Program-made: the position numbers and the translations under genes
Notes under the pieces: generated by a model
Told to the model about the DNA's origin: nothing
Database searches by the model: none
The model's input: only the letters and a program-made list of their open reading frames with translations
Part shown: positions 23,179-32,092 of the stretch, piece after piece
Numbering within the stretch: the first letter of the stretch is position 1
Layout: each line of letters starts with the position of its first letter
From: Planctomycetota bacterium
GTDB lineage: Bacteria > Planctomycetota > Phycisphaerae > Phycisphaerales > SM1A02
Direction: 5' to 3'
Assembly: GCA_003671025.1 (NCBI GenBank)
Contig: QWPW01000030.1
Span: 1-37,612 of the forward strand
DNA: 37,612 nucleotides

Positions 23179-26100
23179 ATGCATGATGGCGTAGCAGCGA
23201 GCACAGGGCACTCGGTCAGCCTTCCGCTGATGAAGCGCCCCGACGCACTGGACGCGTTGCGCGCGCGACTCTCGTCAGCATTGCGCGGCGTGGCTCGCGC
23301 CGACATTCGTTTTGGCCGTCACGACCGAATGCTCTACGCGACTGATGCGAGCATCTATCAAGTCGAGCCCATCGGCGTCGTGGTCCCACACACGGTGGAT
23401 GATGGCGCGAAGGTCGTCGCGTTTCTCGCGCAAGAAGGCGTCGCCATTCTTCCTCGCGGCGCAGGAACCGCGCTCGCTGGCCAAAGTGTGAACCGCGCGG
23501 TGGTTGTCGATTTCTCGCAGTATTGCCGAGGAATTCGCGCGATTGACCTCGAGGCACGACGCGCAATCGTTGAGCCTGGCGTCACTCTTGATCAACTCAA
23601 CGAAGCGCTCTCGCCGCATGGACTGATGTTTGGCCCCGATGTCGCGACGAGTTCGCACGCGACCATCGGCGGCATGGTGGGCAACAACTCTGCGGGCGCG
23701 CATTCGATTTTGTATGGACGCACGGTGGAGAATTTGCTCGCGCTCGAAGTTGTTTTTGCCGACGGCTCCGTGCATCGACTCGAAGAGGGAAGTTGCGATC
23801 GCGATCCGTCACAGCGTGCGCTGATGGAAGCGCTCGCCGCGATTGTGACGCCGATCGCCGATGAGATTCGCGCGCGGTTTCCCAAGCTTTTGCGTCATGT
23901 CGATGGATACAACCTCGACCTCTTGCTCGATCAATTGCAACGCTCGAGCGCGGGGACATTCGATCGCGTCAATCTCGCGCATCTCTTGTGCGGCAGTGAA
24001 GGAACTCTCGCGGCAACGCTTTCCATCGAAGTGAGTTTGGTGACCAAGCCGCGCGGTCGGGGACTGGCCATTTTGGGTTTCGCCAGTGTGGCGCAATCGC
24101 TGTCGCATCTTGCGGCGATTCTGGCGACCAAACCAGCGGCGGTTGAGTTGGTCGATGATGTGGTGATCGATGTCGCGCTGCGCAACACCGAGTATCGCCA
24201 GTACGTCGAGTTGATGCCGCAACCACGCGAGGGCTTGCTTGGTGCGGTGCTCTATGTCGAATACTTTTCGCACGCACAGAGTGATGCGGACAACGAACTT
24301 GAGTTGTCGCAACGATTCGCGGCCTTGCGCCAAGCGGTTCCCGATGTGGCGATGTCAACGTATCTCGGAGCGACTGAGCGTTTGAAGGCGTGGAAGTTGC
24401 GCAAGGCTGGTGAGCCGCTGTTGCACGGTGTGCCCGGTCTGCGCAAGCCCTTCACCTTTGTCGAGGACACCGCAGTCGATCCCGCGCTTTTGCCTGCATT
24501 TGTCGAGGAATTCCGCGCCATCGTCACGCGCCACGGCACAACGGCCGCGTACTACGCGCACGCTTCGGTGGGATGTCTGCACATCCGTCCGCTGGTGGCA
24601 ATTCATGAGAAGAGTGATCGCGCGATCATGGTGAGCATCGCGTGCGACATCGCGGATTTGGTTGCGCGCTACGGCGGCGCGCTCTCTGGTGAACATGGTG
24701 ATGGCCGCGTGCGCTCGCCGTTGTTGAGTCGCTACTTCGGTCAAACGATTTGCGACGCGTTGCGCGCGGTGAAGCGCGCATTTGACCCCAAGGGCATCTT
24801 CAATCCAGGCAACATCGTTGAGACCCAACCTCCCGAGGCGATCATCACCAACTTGCGCGTGGCGCCCGACGGCAACGACGCGCATGTGCCTGTAGGAGAA
24901 ACATATTTCTCCTACGCGCGCGAAAACGGATTTGGTCATGCAGTCGAAGCGTGCAACGGCGCTGGACTTTGTCGACGCATGTCGGGTGGCACCTCGATGT
25001 GTCCTTCGTATCGCGTGTTGCAAGATGAGCGACACGCGACGCGCGGTCGCGCCAACGCTTTGCGACTGGCTACTACGGGACAGCTCGGCGCGCAGGCGTG
25101 GAATGATCCCGAAACGATGGAGACGCTTGACCTTTGTCTCTCGTGTAAGGCGTGCAAGACGGAATGTCCTTCGAATGTCGACATCTCAAAGTTGAAGGCC
25201 GAGTACACCGCGCAACGCTACGCACGCACAGGGATTCCGTTGGCCGCGCGCGTGTTTGGAAATGTGCGCAAACTCAATCGCATCGGTTCGCGCTTTGCCA
25301 CGCTGGCAAATCTCTTCAACGCGAGTGGGTTGGGGAAATCGCTGGCAAGTGCGATGCTCGGAGTCGATGCCCGCCGCTCCATTCCAGAGTTTGGTGCCTC
25401 ACTTTTTAGCTGGTTTGCGCGGCGAGAAGCGCAATCGGCGCAGCGCAGCGTGATTCTCTTTGGCGATTGTTTTGCTGCGTACAACGAACCAGGCATCGGG
25501 CGCGCGGCCATCACGTTGCTCGAAGCGTTCGGCTACCGCGTGATCCTCGCCGATGTTGGATGCTGCGGACGAAGTTTGATTTCGACGGGGCTCCTCGCGC
25601 AAGCGCGCGACGAGATTGCGCGTGCGTCGGACGCGCTCACTTCGCTGCTCGAGTCGACGCACGCTGATGCAGTGCTCGTGCTTGAGCCTAGTTGCGCGAG
25701 CGCGCTGCGCGATGATTGGCTCGAGTTGCTTCCAGCGTTGCGCGATGACGCGATGCTTGCACGAGTTCGCGCACAACGGCAACATCTCGCTGCGCACACG
25801 TTTCTCGTCGAAGAGTTTCTCGACAGCCGTTGGGATGCGCACCCATTGCGTCCCGCAATTCCCGCGCAAGCCGATCGCGTGTTGCTGCACGGACATTGTC
25901 ATCAGAAGGCGCTGTGGGGCAACGAGAGTTCAGCGCGGTTTTTACGGCGATTGTTCGGTGATTCGCTGACCACACTCGACACAGGTTGCTGCGGAATGGC
26001 GGGCAGTTTCGGTTATGCCCAACATCGATACGACTTGTCCATGGCCATCGGCGAGGAACGACTTTTCCCCGCAGTGCGCGCTCATCCCAACGCAGTTGTG

Positions 26101-26199
26101 TGCGCACCCGGAACAAGTTGCCGTCACCAGATTCATGATGGCACGGAGCGCGAGGCGCTTCATCCAGTTGATCTTGCGGTGCGTGCGCTCTCGCTATGA
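23179..26199 (+). CDS. FAD-linked oxidase fused to Fe-S reductase (D-2-hydroxyglutarate dehydrogenase/YdiJ type)
   Basis: The 1006-residue protein fuses three parts. An FAD-binding PCMH domain (about residues 40-270) has PRGAGTALAGQS and GGMVGNNSAGAHSILYG. An FAD-oxidase C-terminal domain (about 270-540) has YYAHASVGCLHIRPL and LSGEHGDGRVRSPLL. An iron-sulfur part has CNGAGLCRR...MCPSYR and CLSCKACKTECPSNVD near residues 590-680. Two cysteine-rich (CCG) domains follow, with DVGCCGRS, GHCHQKAL and DTGCCGMAGSFGYA. This is the order of E. coli YdiJ (about 1018 residues), which oxidises D-2-hydroxyglutarate; glycolate or D-lactate oxidation by GlcD/F-like enzymes is the alternative. Electrons probably go to a quinone or flavoprotein. 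No lldR or glcC-type regulator is adjacent. Confidence 0.9.
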   Translation: MHDGVAASTGHSVSLPLMKRPDALDALRARLSSALRGVARADIRFGRHDRMLYATDASIYQVEPIGVVVPHTVDDGAKVVAFLAQEGVAILPRGAGTALAGQSVNRAVVVDFSQYCRGIRAIDLEARRAIVEPGVTLDQLNEALSPHGLMFGPDVATSSHATIGGMVGNNSAGAHSILYGRTVENLLALEVVFADGSVHRLEEGSCDRDPSQRALMEALAAIVTPIADEIRARFPKLLRHVDGYNLDLLLDQLQRSSAGTFDRVNLAHLLCGSEGTLAATLSIEVSLVTKPRGRGLAILGFASVAQSLSHLAAILATKPAAVELVDDVVIDVALRNTEYRQYVELMPQPREGLLGAVLYVEYFSHAQSDADNELELSQRFAALRQAVPDVAMSTYLGATERLKAWKLRKAGEPLLHGVPGLRKPFTFVEDTAVDPALLPAFVEEFRAIVTRHGTTAAYYAHASVGCLHIRPLVAIHEKSDRAIMVSIACDIADLVARYGGALSGEHGDGRVRSPLLSRYFGQTICDALRAVKRAFDPKGIFNPGNIVETQPPEAIITNLRVAPDGNDAHVPVGETYFSYARENGFGHAVEACNGAGLCRRMSGGTSMCPSYRVLQDERHATRGRANALRLATTGQLGAQAWNDPETMETLDLCLSCKACKTECPSNVDISKLKAEYTAQRYARTGIPLAARVFGNVRKLNRIGSRFATLANLFNASGLGKSLASAMLGVDARRSIPEFGASLFSWFARREAQSAQRSVILFGDCFAAYNEPGIGRAAITLLEAFGYRVILADVGCCGRSLISTGLLAQARDEIARASDALTSLLESTHADAVLVLEPSCASALRDDWLELLPALRDDAMLARVRAQRQHLAAHTFLVEEFLDSRWDAHPLRPAIPAQADRVLLHGHCHQKALWGNESSARFLRRLFGDSLTTLDTGCCGMAGSFGYAQHRYDLSMAIGEERLFPAVRAHPNAVVCAPGTSCRHQIHDGTEREALHPVDLAVRALSL

Positions 26200-26289
26200 C
26201 GAGGCGATGAGAGGCGAGTTGAGCCACACTCGCGATGGCCCGAAAGAGTTGCTCGCGCGCGTGAGCCCGGATGCGCACCAGTGATGTGC

Positions 26290-26295
26290 TAGACT
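26290..26295 (+). promoter_or_regulatory. Putative -10 box (TAGACT), leaderless start for 26303
   Basis: TAGACT, preceded by TGTGC, ends seven bases before the ATG. No ribosome site is present, so translation from the 5' end is likely. Confidence 0.5.
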
Positions 26296-26302
26296 CGCGC
26301 GC

Positions 26303-26785
26303 ATGACCGGTGCGACCCAACCCATCATCGATGAGAGCGCGCTCACCGACCTTTCGCAGGCGAGCATCCTGCTGGTTGACGACAATCAGCAAAACCTGGA
26401 ACTCATGCAGGCGTATCTCGAGTCGCTCCCGTGTCGGCTGCTCACCGCGCGCGATGGTCTCGAGGCGATCGAAGTCATTCAGCGCGAAAGACCTGATCTT
26501 GTATTACTCGACGTGATGATGCCCAAGATGTCGGGGTTTGAGGTGTGCCGCAAGGTTAAGAGTGATCCCGCGACGCGCGACATGGTGGTCATCATGGTGA
26601 CCGCGTTGCATGAGGTTGGCGATCACGAACGCGCCGTCGAGAGCGGCACCGACGACTTCCTTACTAAGCCCGTGAACAAACTCGAACTCTTGACTCGAGT
26701 GCGCAGTCTGCTGCGCGTCGCGCTGCTCAAACGCAAACTCACCGAACTGTTGGGGAACTCGCGCGGGACCGACGCGACGCTTTGA
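26303..26785 (+). CDS. Single-domain response regulator (receiver)
   Basis: The 160-residue product is a receiver domain with short tails. LLVDDNQQN has the acidic pair at 26-27, LVLLDVMMPKMSG has the phosphoacceptor Asp at 70, MVTAL has Thr at 100, and FLTKPVNKLELL has Lys at 122. The last 25 residues are a helix (LRVALLKRKLTELLG) without an output domain. It may signal by protein-protein contact like CheY/DivK or Spo0F. No histidine kinase is adjacent. The starting ATG is consistent with a leaderless mRNA from the TAGACT box; the longer frames in other phases are shadows. Confidence 0.93.
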   Translation: MTGATQPIIDESALTDLSQASILLVDDNQQNLELMQAYLESLPCRLLTARDGLEAIEVIQRERPDLVLLDVMMPKMSGFEVCRKVKSDPATRDMVVIMVTALHEVGDHERAVESGTDDFLTKPVNKLELLTRVRSLLRVALLKRKLTELLGNSRGTDATL

Positions 26786-26856
26786 CCTGCGTCCATCTGC
26801 GCCGACTTTCAAGCAATCGCCGCGAACAGCCGATCTGAAACCCACGGAGGCTTACC

Positions 26857-27054
26857 GTGGCAGAGAAGCATCACCTCATCGTTGAAATTCGCGAGCTCAA
26901 CCCATCGGCATCGCACGACTGGCTGAGCGCGTTTAGCGCGAGCGAATTGCTCGAGTATCTCGAGCATCTCCACACCTCGTTTGAACCAGCGACGGCAGCT
27001 CGTTGGGTACGCCGCAGCGATGCTCCAGCGTTCTCCATGCGCGAGTGCGCGTGA
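26857..27054 (+). CDS. 65-residue conserved-looking small protein, unknown function
   Basis: A GTG start preceded six bases away by a perfect GGAGG ribosome site gives a 65-residue product: MAEKHHLIVEIRELNP..., then a helix-rich stretch (SASELLEYLEHLH), ending in a mixed basic region. It is soluble and has no signal or recognised motif. The strong ribosome site, lack of overlap and position 71 bases after the receiver gene all support a real gene, possibly cotranscribed with it. It ends 28 bases before the scpA stop on the other strand. Family not recognised. Confidence 0.72.
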   Translation: MAEKHHLIVEIRELNPSASHDWLSAFSASELLEYLEHLHTSFEPATAARWVRRSDAPAFSMRECA

Positions 27055-27082
27055 GCGAAGACTGCGCGTGTCAGCTCGCCGC

Positions 27083-27922
27083 TTAGTTGTTTGATTCGGT
27101 ATTCGCGGTGGCGAAGGGCGCATCTGGCCCGCGCTCCACTGCAAGCGTGACCTCGATCTGATCATCGAGGTCATCCTGTTTCACATGGATGCGGCCTTGG
27201 CGCACCAATTCCAACAGCGCTAAGAAGAGACCGATGCGCTCGCTGTGCGTGCGTCCTTCGAACACCGTGGTCAAGTCCAATCGGTTGTGAGTGACGCGAC
27301 TCAGTCGATCAACCAAGTCATCTTGATGGAGTGCGATCGGCGTGTCGTCGTACTCGACGCGATGGTCGCCCACGCGCGTGAGATCGATCGAAGCGGCAAT
27401 CGTTTCAAACGCGGCGTAGAGGTCGCGCAGATCAAGATCTTCCAACTCAAACTCTTGCGCCGTCACTCCATCGACATCAAGGCCATCGTTCGCATTCTCT
27501 TGGGCATCAATCGAGCCAGGACGAACACGAGCGGGCGCGCGCTGGGCAAACTCGCGCCGACGCACATCGAGAATCTCCGCAGCGGTGCGAAACTTTTGAT
27601 AGGCCAAGAGTTGGCGAATGAGTTCGGAGCGGGGATCTTCGCCCGCGTTGGTGTTGGTCGCGTTGTCGGCTTCGTCGCCTGTTGCGGTGGGGGCGAGCGA
27701 ACGCGATTTGATCTCGACCAACGTCGCGGCCATCACCAGAAACTCGCCGGCGAGATCGATGTCGACAGAGGAGAGTCGACGCACATACTCGAGGTAGTGA
27801 TCGGTCAACGTGTGAATCGGAATGTCGTGGATGTCGACCTCTGCACGCCTCACGAGGAAGAGCAAAAGATCAAGTGGGCCCTGAAATACGGGCAAACGGA
27901 CGAGCCAATCGTTCTGCGACAT
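27083..27922 (-). CDS. scpA: Segregation and condensation protein A
   Basis: ScpA is the kleisin that bridges the SMC heads and pairs with ScpB in chromosome condensation. The 279-residue product begins VRLPVFQGPLDLLLFLVRRAEVDIHDIPI, the classic ScpA start, and includes LAGEFLVMAATLVEIKSR. Between the N-terminal SMC-binding helices and C-terminal winged helix there is a charged linker (about 95-135, TNTNAGED region). The C-terminal RIGLFLALLELVRQGRIHVKQ closes the fold. The start at ATG 27922 follows a TAGATT box by seven bases and lacks a ribosome site; a longer frame upstream runs through the divergent promoter and was dropped. scpB is not adjacent. Confidence 0.93.
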   Translation of the reverse strand: MSQNDWLVRLPVFQGPLDLLLFLVRRAEVDIHDIPIHTLTDHYLEYVRRLSSVDIDLAGEFLVMAATLVEIKSRSLAPTATGDEADNATNTNAGEDPRSELIRQLLAYQKFRTAAEILDVRRREFAQRAPARVRPGSIDAQENANDGLDVDGVTAQEFELEDLDLRDLYAAFETIAASIDLTRVGDHRVEYDDTPIALHQDDLVDRLSRVTHNRLDLTTVFEGRTHSERIGLFLALLELVRQGRIHVKQDDLDDQIEVTLAVERGPDAPFATANTESNN

Positions 27923-27929
27923 CGCACGC

Positions 27930-27935
27930 AATCTA
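27930..27935 (-). promoter_or_regulatory. Putative -10 box (TAGATT), leaderless start for scpA
   Basis: Minus strand TAGATT ends seven bases before the scpA ATG. TTGTCGACAA, a small palindrome just upstream (about 27947-27956), could be an operator but is not a clear -35 box. Confidence 0.5.
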
Positions 27936-27953
27936 CCACGCGCCGTTGTCGAC

Positions 27954-27999
27954 AATGTGCGATCAATGTGCGACCGATGCGTGATCGTGGTGCGTGATC
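27954..27999. repeat. Imperfect 11-bp tandem units in the scpA-kdsD spacer
   Basis: AATGTGCGATC, AATGTGCGACC, GATGCGTGATC and a 13-base variant ending GTGATC follow each other. The units are imperfect, so this may be a degraded repeat or clustered protein-binding sites in the divergent promoter region. Confidence 0.6.
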
Positions 28000-28051
28000 G
28001 AATGACTGAACTCAGCCTCGACGCGGCTTCGTCGACGCAAGACACCCGCCG

Positions 28052-28057
28052 TACACT
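28052..28057 (+). promoter_or_regulatory. Putative -10 box (TACACT), leaderless start for kdsD
   Basis: TACACT ends seven bases before the ATG at 28065. The same hexamer and spacing occur at 6876-6889. Confidence 0.5.
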
Positions 28058-28064
28058 GCCGCGC

Positions 28065-29105
28065 ATGCCTGAGAAACAACACTCGGAACCTGCAACGACG
28101 GACCCGCATGACGCCGCGATTGAGCGCGCCTTTTTGCGCGAAGTACTCATCACCGAAGCGGGCGCAGTGAGCGCGTTTGCGCAGCGGGTGGGCAGTGGCG
28201 TCGAGACGGGAATTCATCGCGCGATTGACTTGCTCGAAGCGTGTCGCGGTCACGTGGTGGTTTCGGGCATGGGAAAGTCCGGGCTCATCGGTGCCAAGAT
28301 TTCCGCCACGCTTTCGAGTCTGGGACAGCCTTCGCACTTCGTGCATCCAGCCGAAGCGGTGCATGGCGACCTCGGAAGTATTCGTGCAGATGATGTGGTG
28401 CTCTTGCTCAGTTGGTCGGGCGAAACGCAAGAAGTGGTTGCGCTCGCTTCGATTCTCAAGGCCGACAACATTCCTACCGTGGGGCTTTCAAGCAAGGCGA
28501 AATCAAGTCTCGCGCGCGCGTGTCGTGCGCATGTGGATCTTGGAGATCTCACCGAAGCGTGCCCGCTCAATCTCGCTCCCACGGCATCGACCACCCTCAC
28601 TCTGGCAGTGGGCGACGCGCTTGCATTGGGCCTGGCGCAGCGACGCAACTTTGGCAAAGACGATTTCCACAAGCATCATCCCGGCGGCATGCTTGGCGCA
28701 GGATTGCGTCCTGTCACTGAAGTGCTGCGGTTTCGCGTGGGAAAAAATCTCGCCGCTGTTTCCGACACCAGCAGTGTGCGCGATGCGTTGCGTGCCGCAG
28801 GTGAAGGTCGACGCGCAGGCGCGATCGTGTTGGTTGATGCACTGGGCCGACTCAGCGGAATCTTCACCGATGGAGATTTGCGTCGGCACGTGAACTCTGG
28901 ATCACTCGCGGTCCTCGATGCATCGATCGCCACCGTCATGACTCGTCATCCCGCGACACTCTCCACAGATTCACTGGTGCGAGACGCGGTGCAGATGATT
29001 CAAGAGCGACGACTCGACGAGATTCCCGTGGTCGATCACGATGGCAAGCCAGTTGGGCTCGTCGATGTGCAGGACTTGATCGCGATGCGCATCGTGTGCG
29101 AGTGA
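28065..29105 (+). CDS. kdsD: Arabinose-5-phosphate isomerase (KdsD/KpsF/GutQ family)
   Basis: The enzyme interconverts ribulose-5-phosphate and arabinose-5-phosphate, the first step of Kdo synthesis for lipopolysaccharide. The 346-residue product has an SIS domain: VVVSGMGKSGLIGAKISATLSSLG, FVHPAEAVHGDLG and LLLSWSGETQEV, with PLNLAPTASTTL and FHKHHPGGMLG, the family signature. A CBS pair follows (from about 225 to the end), with GIFTDGDLRRHV and LDEIPVVDHDGK. The ATG at 28065 fits the leaderless -10 box; earlier ATG 28002 is in frame and would add 21 residues. It is convergent with cysNC, only three bases apart, leaving no room for a terminator between them. Confidence 0.93.
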   Translation: MPEKQHSEPATTDPHDAAIERAFLREVLITEAGAVSAFAQRVGSGVETGIHRAIDLLEACRGHVVVSGMGKSGLIGAKISATLSSLGQPSHFVHPAEAVHGDLGSIRADDVVLLLSWSGETQEVVALASILKADNIPTVGLSSKAKSSLARACRAHVDLGDLTEACPLNLAPTASTTLTLAVGDALALGLAQRRNFGKDDFHKHHPGGMLGAGLRPVTEVLRFRVGKNLAAVSDTSSVRDALRAAGEGRRAGAIVLVDALGRLSGIFTDGDLRRHVNSGSLAVLDASIATVMTRHPATLSTDSLVRDAVQMIQERRLDEIPVVDHDGKPVGLVDVQDLIAMRIVCE

Positions 29106-29108
29106 GCG

Positions 29109-31118
29109 TTAGCGCAAGAGCGCGCCGCGCTCGCGCAGCAATTCCATGACGCGCTCAACTGCAGTGTGAACCGCCGCGTCTTGCGTGCCCAACGCGTGCA
29201 GCGGGAGCACGAGTTCTGCGTCGCTCGGTTCTTCGTAAACGAAGTCGATGCCTGGGACATCGCGCACCACGCCGCGATCAGCATCCGCGTACAACCCGTG
29301 CGCATCGCGCAGACGACACTCGACGAGTGGAGTGGAAAGGTGCACTACCGCAAAGCGATCGCGTCCCACGAGTTCGCGGGCGCGCTCGCGCACTGCGGCG
29401 TCAGGCGCGGTAAAGCTCGCGAGCACGATGAGTCCGATTTCGTTGAGAGCGCGCGCAACTTCCATGCCGCGACGAAGGTTCTCTGAGCGATCAGCGCGCG
29501 TAAAACCAAGATCGCGACTCATTCCGCTGCGCAATTGCGCGCCGTCGATGACCGCGCCAAATCGACCTTGATCAAAGAGTCGGCGCTCCACCGCGCGCGC
29601 GACCAAACTCTTGCCCGAGCCAGAAAGTCCTGTGAAAAGCAGGGTAAACGGCTGTTGCCCCAAACGATTGGCGCGCTCTGGCACGGTCACTACTCGCAGC
29701 GAGGGCGCGAGATGTCCGCCTTGGGGCGTGTCGCGCCAATGTCCGCTTTCGCTCGGCGCACCATCGAGTGATTGCTGTGGATCAAGCAGCATGCCTGCAC
29801 CAACGGTCGCGTTGCTAAGGCGATCAATCAGAATGAACGCACCCGTGTCGCGATTGGATTCATACGCGTCGTAGACCAACGGCGAGTTGGTGTGGATGGA
29901 CAACGCGCCGATGTCGTTGAGCGCGAGCGCGGGCGCATCGACGCGCTGAAGCGTGTTCACATCGACGCGATGAATGATGCTGCTGATGGTGGCGGGCGTG
30001 GTGTGTGTGCCATGCTTGAGCAAGTACTCCTTGCCCGGCAGGAGTGGCGCCGTGTCGTCCATCCACACCACCATCGCGCGAACATTCTGCGCGACAAACG
30101 GTTCATGTCCGACGTGCACCAACATGTCGCCGCGCGCGCAGTCCACTTCATCGGTGAGCGTGAGCGTCACCGAGAGCGGGGCCGAGGCTTGCGCGAGGTC
30201 TCCGTCGAAGGTCACCACTCGTGCGACGGTCGACGTGCGTCGACTCGGCAGCACCAACACGCGGTCACCTGGCTTGACCGTGCCTGCCGCAAGAGTGCCT
30301 GTAAACCCGCGAAAATCGAGGGTTGGACGATTGACCCACTGCACCGGAAATCGCAGCGCGCCCACACGATGCCGATCGGGAATGCTCACAACATCGAGGT
30401 GTTGCAGCAGCGTCGGGCCGTCGTACCAAGGCATGCTCGTGCTGCGATGGACGACGTTGTCGCCGTTGAGCGCCGACATGGGAATGAACTGCGTGCGCCG
30501 CGAAGGAAGCTGCTGCGCGAACGCGGTGTATTCACGCACGATCTCATCAAAGCGTGCCTGCGCGTTGCCCACCAGATCCATCTTGTTGATGGCGACCACA
30601 ATCTCTCGGATGCCCAGAAGACTGGTGATGTACGCGTGTCGGCGCGTTTGCACTGCGACGCCCGCGCGCGCATCGACGAGCAAAATCGCGAGGTCGCATG
30701 TGCTCGCGCCCGTGGCCATGTTGCGCGTGAACTGCTCGTGTCCTGGCGTGTCCGCGATGATGTACTTGCGCGCGGCGGTGGTGAAGTAGCGATAGGCCAC
30801 ATCGATGGTGATGCCTTGTTCGCGCTCACTCTTGAGACCGTCGACCAACAGCGCAAGATCAAGCGCGCCCGCTTGCGTGCCCATCGATTTCGAGTCGCGC
30901 TCCGCGGCGGCAAGCGTGTCCTCGTGAATCACATGCGTGTCGTGCAGCAGTCGACCGATGAGTGTGCTCTTGCCATCATCGACCGATCCACAAGTGAGAA
31001 AACGCAGCAATTCCTTGGATTCGTGACGCGCGAGATAGCTCTCGACATCGCGCTCAAGCAGTGCGAGTTCGTCTTGCTCGCTGTCGGTAGAAGAGAATTT
31101 TTGTGCATCGCTCGGCAT
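29109..31118 (-). CDS. cysNC: Bifunctional sulfate adenylyltransferase subunit 1 / adenylylsulfate kinase
   Basis: The 669-residue product joins CysN, the GTPase subunit of ATP sulfurylase, to a CysC-type APS kinase. The CysN part has the EF-Tu-like G motifs: GSVDDGKSTLIGRLLHD, DTPGHEQFTRNM, NKMD, and the typical insert EREQGITIDVAYRYF. The APS kinase part begins at about residue 490 with [14 protein letters not shown] (497-504), then IDGAQLRSGMSRDLGFTRADRSEN. The kinase half is more diverged than stand-alone CysC: the usual DGDN is DGAQ and the DPKGLY segment reads DAHGLY. Both activities fit but kinase activity should be checked. The ATG overlaps the cysD stop by one base (TGATG), so translation is coupled. 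Confidence 0.94.
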   Translation of the reverse strand: MPSDAQKFSSTDSEQDELALLERDVESYLARHESKELLRFLTCGSVDDGKSTLIGRLLHDTHVIHEDTLAAAERDSKSMGTQAGALDLALLVDGLKSEREQGITIDVAYRYFTTAARKYIIADTPGHEQFTRNMATGASTCDLAILLVDARAGVAVQTRRHAYITSLLGIREIVVAINKMDLVGNAQARFDEIVREYTAFAQQLPSRRTQFIPMSALNGDNVVHRSTSMPWYDGPTLLQHLDVVSIPDRHRVGALRFPVQWVNRPTLDFRGFTGTLAAGTVKPGDRVLVLPSRRTSTVARVVTFDGDLAQASAPLSVTLTLTDEVDCARGDMLVHVGHEPFVAQNVRAMVVWMDDTAPLLPGKEYLLKHGTHTTPATISSIIHRVDVNTLQRVDAPALALNDIGALSIHTNSPLVYDAYESNRDTGAFILIDRLSNATVGAGMLLDPQQSLDGAPSESGHWRDTPQGGHLAPSLRVVTVPERANRLGQQPFTLLFTGLSGSGKSLVARAVERRLFDQGRFGAVIDGAQLRSGMSRDLGFTRADRSENLRRGMEVARALNEIGLIVLASFTAPDAAVRERARELVGRDRFAVVHLSTPLVECRLRDAHGLYADADRGVVRDVPGIDFVYEEPSDAELVLPLHALGTQDAAVHTAVERVMELLRERGALLR

Positions 31119-32041
31119 CAGAAATATCCCTCCTTCTTCTTCTCTTCCATGCTGCCTGCCGCGTCGTGATCGATGAGTCGCCCTTGGCGCTCACTCTGTC
31201 GAGCCTGCAACATCTCTTTGATGATGTCGGGCAGCGTCGCCGCGGTGGACTCAATCGCGCCCGAAAGCGGATAGCAACCGAGTGTGCGAAAGCGAATGAC
31301 TTTGATCTGTGGTTGCTCGCCCGGCTCAAGCACGAGTCGGTCATCATCGACCATGATCGGCACGCCTTGGCGATAGACCACCGGCCGTGGCGCTGCGAGA
31401 TAGAGCGGCACGATGCGAATGTTTTCCATCCAGATGTATTGCCACACATCGAGCTCAGTCCAGTTCGACAGCGGAAACACGCGGATCGATTCGCCGCGAT
31501 TGATCTCGGTGTTGAAGATGCTCCACAACTCGGGGCGCTGTTGCCGCGGTTCCCAGCGGTGGTTGGCGTCGCGGAAACTAAAGATGCGTTCCTTCGCGCG
31601 CGACTTTTCTTCATCGCGACGCGCGCCGCCGAACGCGGCGTCAAAGCCATACTTGTCGAGCGCTTGTTTGAGCGCTTGCGTCTTCATCACATCGGTGTGC
31701 TTGCGCGAGCCATGTGAAATGGGACCGATTCCCGCGGCCAAGCCCTCTTGATTAATGTGAACCAACAACTCGAGTCCCAGTTCCTTCACCACGTACTCAT
31801 CGCGCAGCCGGTACATGTCTTTGAACTTCCATGTCGTATCGACATGAAGCAAGGGAAATGGCGGATTCGCCGGAAAAAAGGCCTTGCGCGCGAGGTGCAG
31901 CAGCACTGCCGAATCTTTGCCGATCGAATAGAGCATCACCGGCTTTTCAAAGCTCGCCGCGACTTCGCGAAAAATTTGAATGCTCTCTGCTTCGAGTTGG
32001 CGCAGATGAGTGAGACGGGGTTGGTTGATGAGCGAAGTCAC
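31118..32041 (-). CDS. cysD: Sulfate adenylyltransferase subunit 2
   Basis: CysD is the catalytic nucleotide-alpha-hydrolase-type subunit that makes APS from sulfate and ATP with CysN. The 307-residue product has the PP-loop [30 protein letters not shown], and [21 protein letters not shown], plus the terminal EGYF found in CysD. The GTG at 32041 is a typical family start (about 302-305 residues in E. coli); longer frames upstream overlap cysC on the opposite strand and are false. No strong ribosome site is seen; a TACCCT box is near. It runs directly into cysNC and faces cysC across 51 bases. Confidence 0.95.
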   Translation of the reverse strand: MTSLINQPRLTHLRQLEAESIQIFREVAASFEKPVMLYSIGKDSAVLLHLARKAFFPANPPFPLLHVDTTWKFKDMYRLRDEYVVKELGLELLVHINQEGLAAGIGPISHGSRKHTDVMKTQALKQALDKYGFDAAFGGARRDEEKSRAKERIFSFRDANHRWEPRQQRPELWSIFNTEINRGESIRVFPLSNWTELDVWQYIWMENIRIVPLYLAAPRPVVYRQGVPIMVDDDRLVLEPGEQPQIKVIRFRTLGCYPLSGAIESTAATLPDIIKEMLQARQSERQGRLIDHDAAGSMEEKKKEGYF

Positions 32042-32092
32042 GGTGGGGCGATAGGGTATCGTTTGCGTCTCGCAGCGCAGGCCACGCAACCG

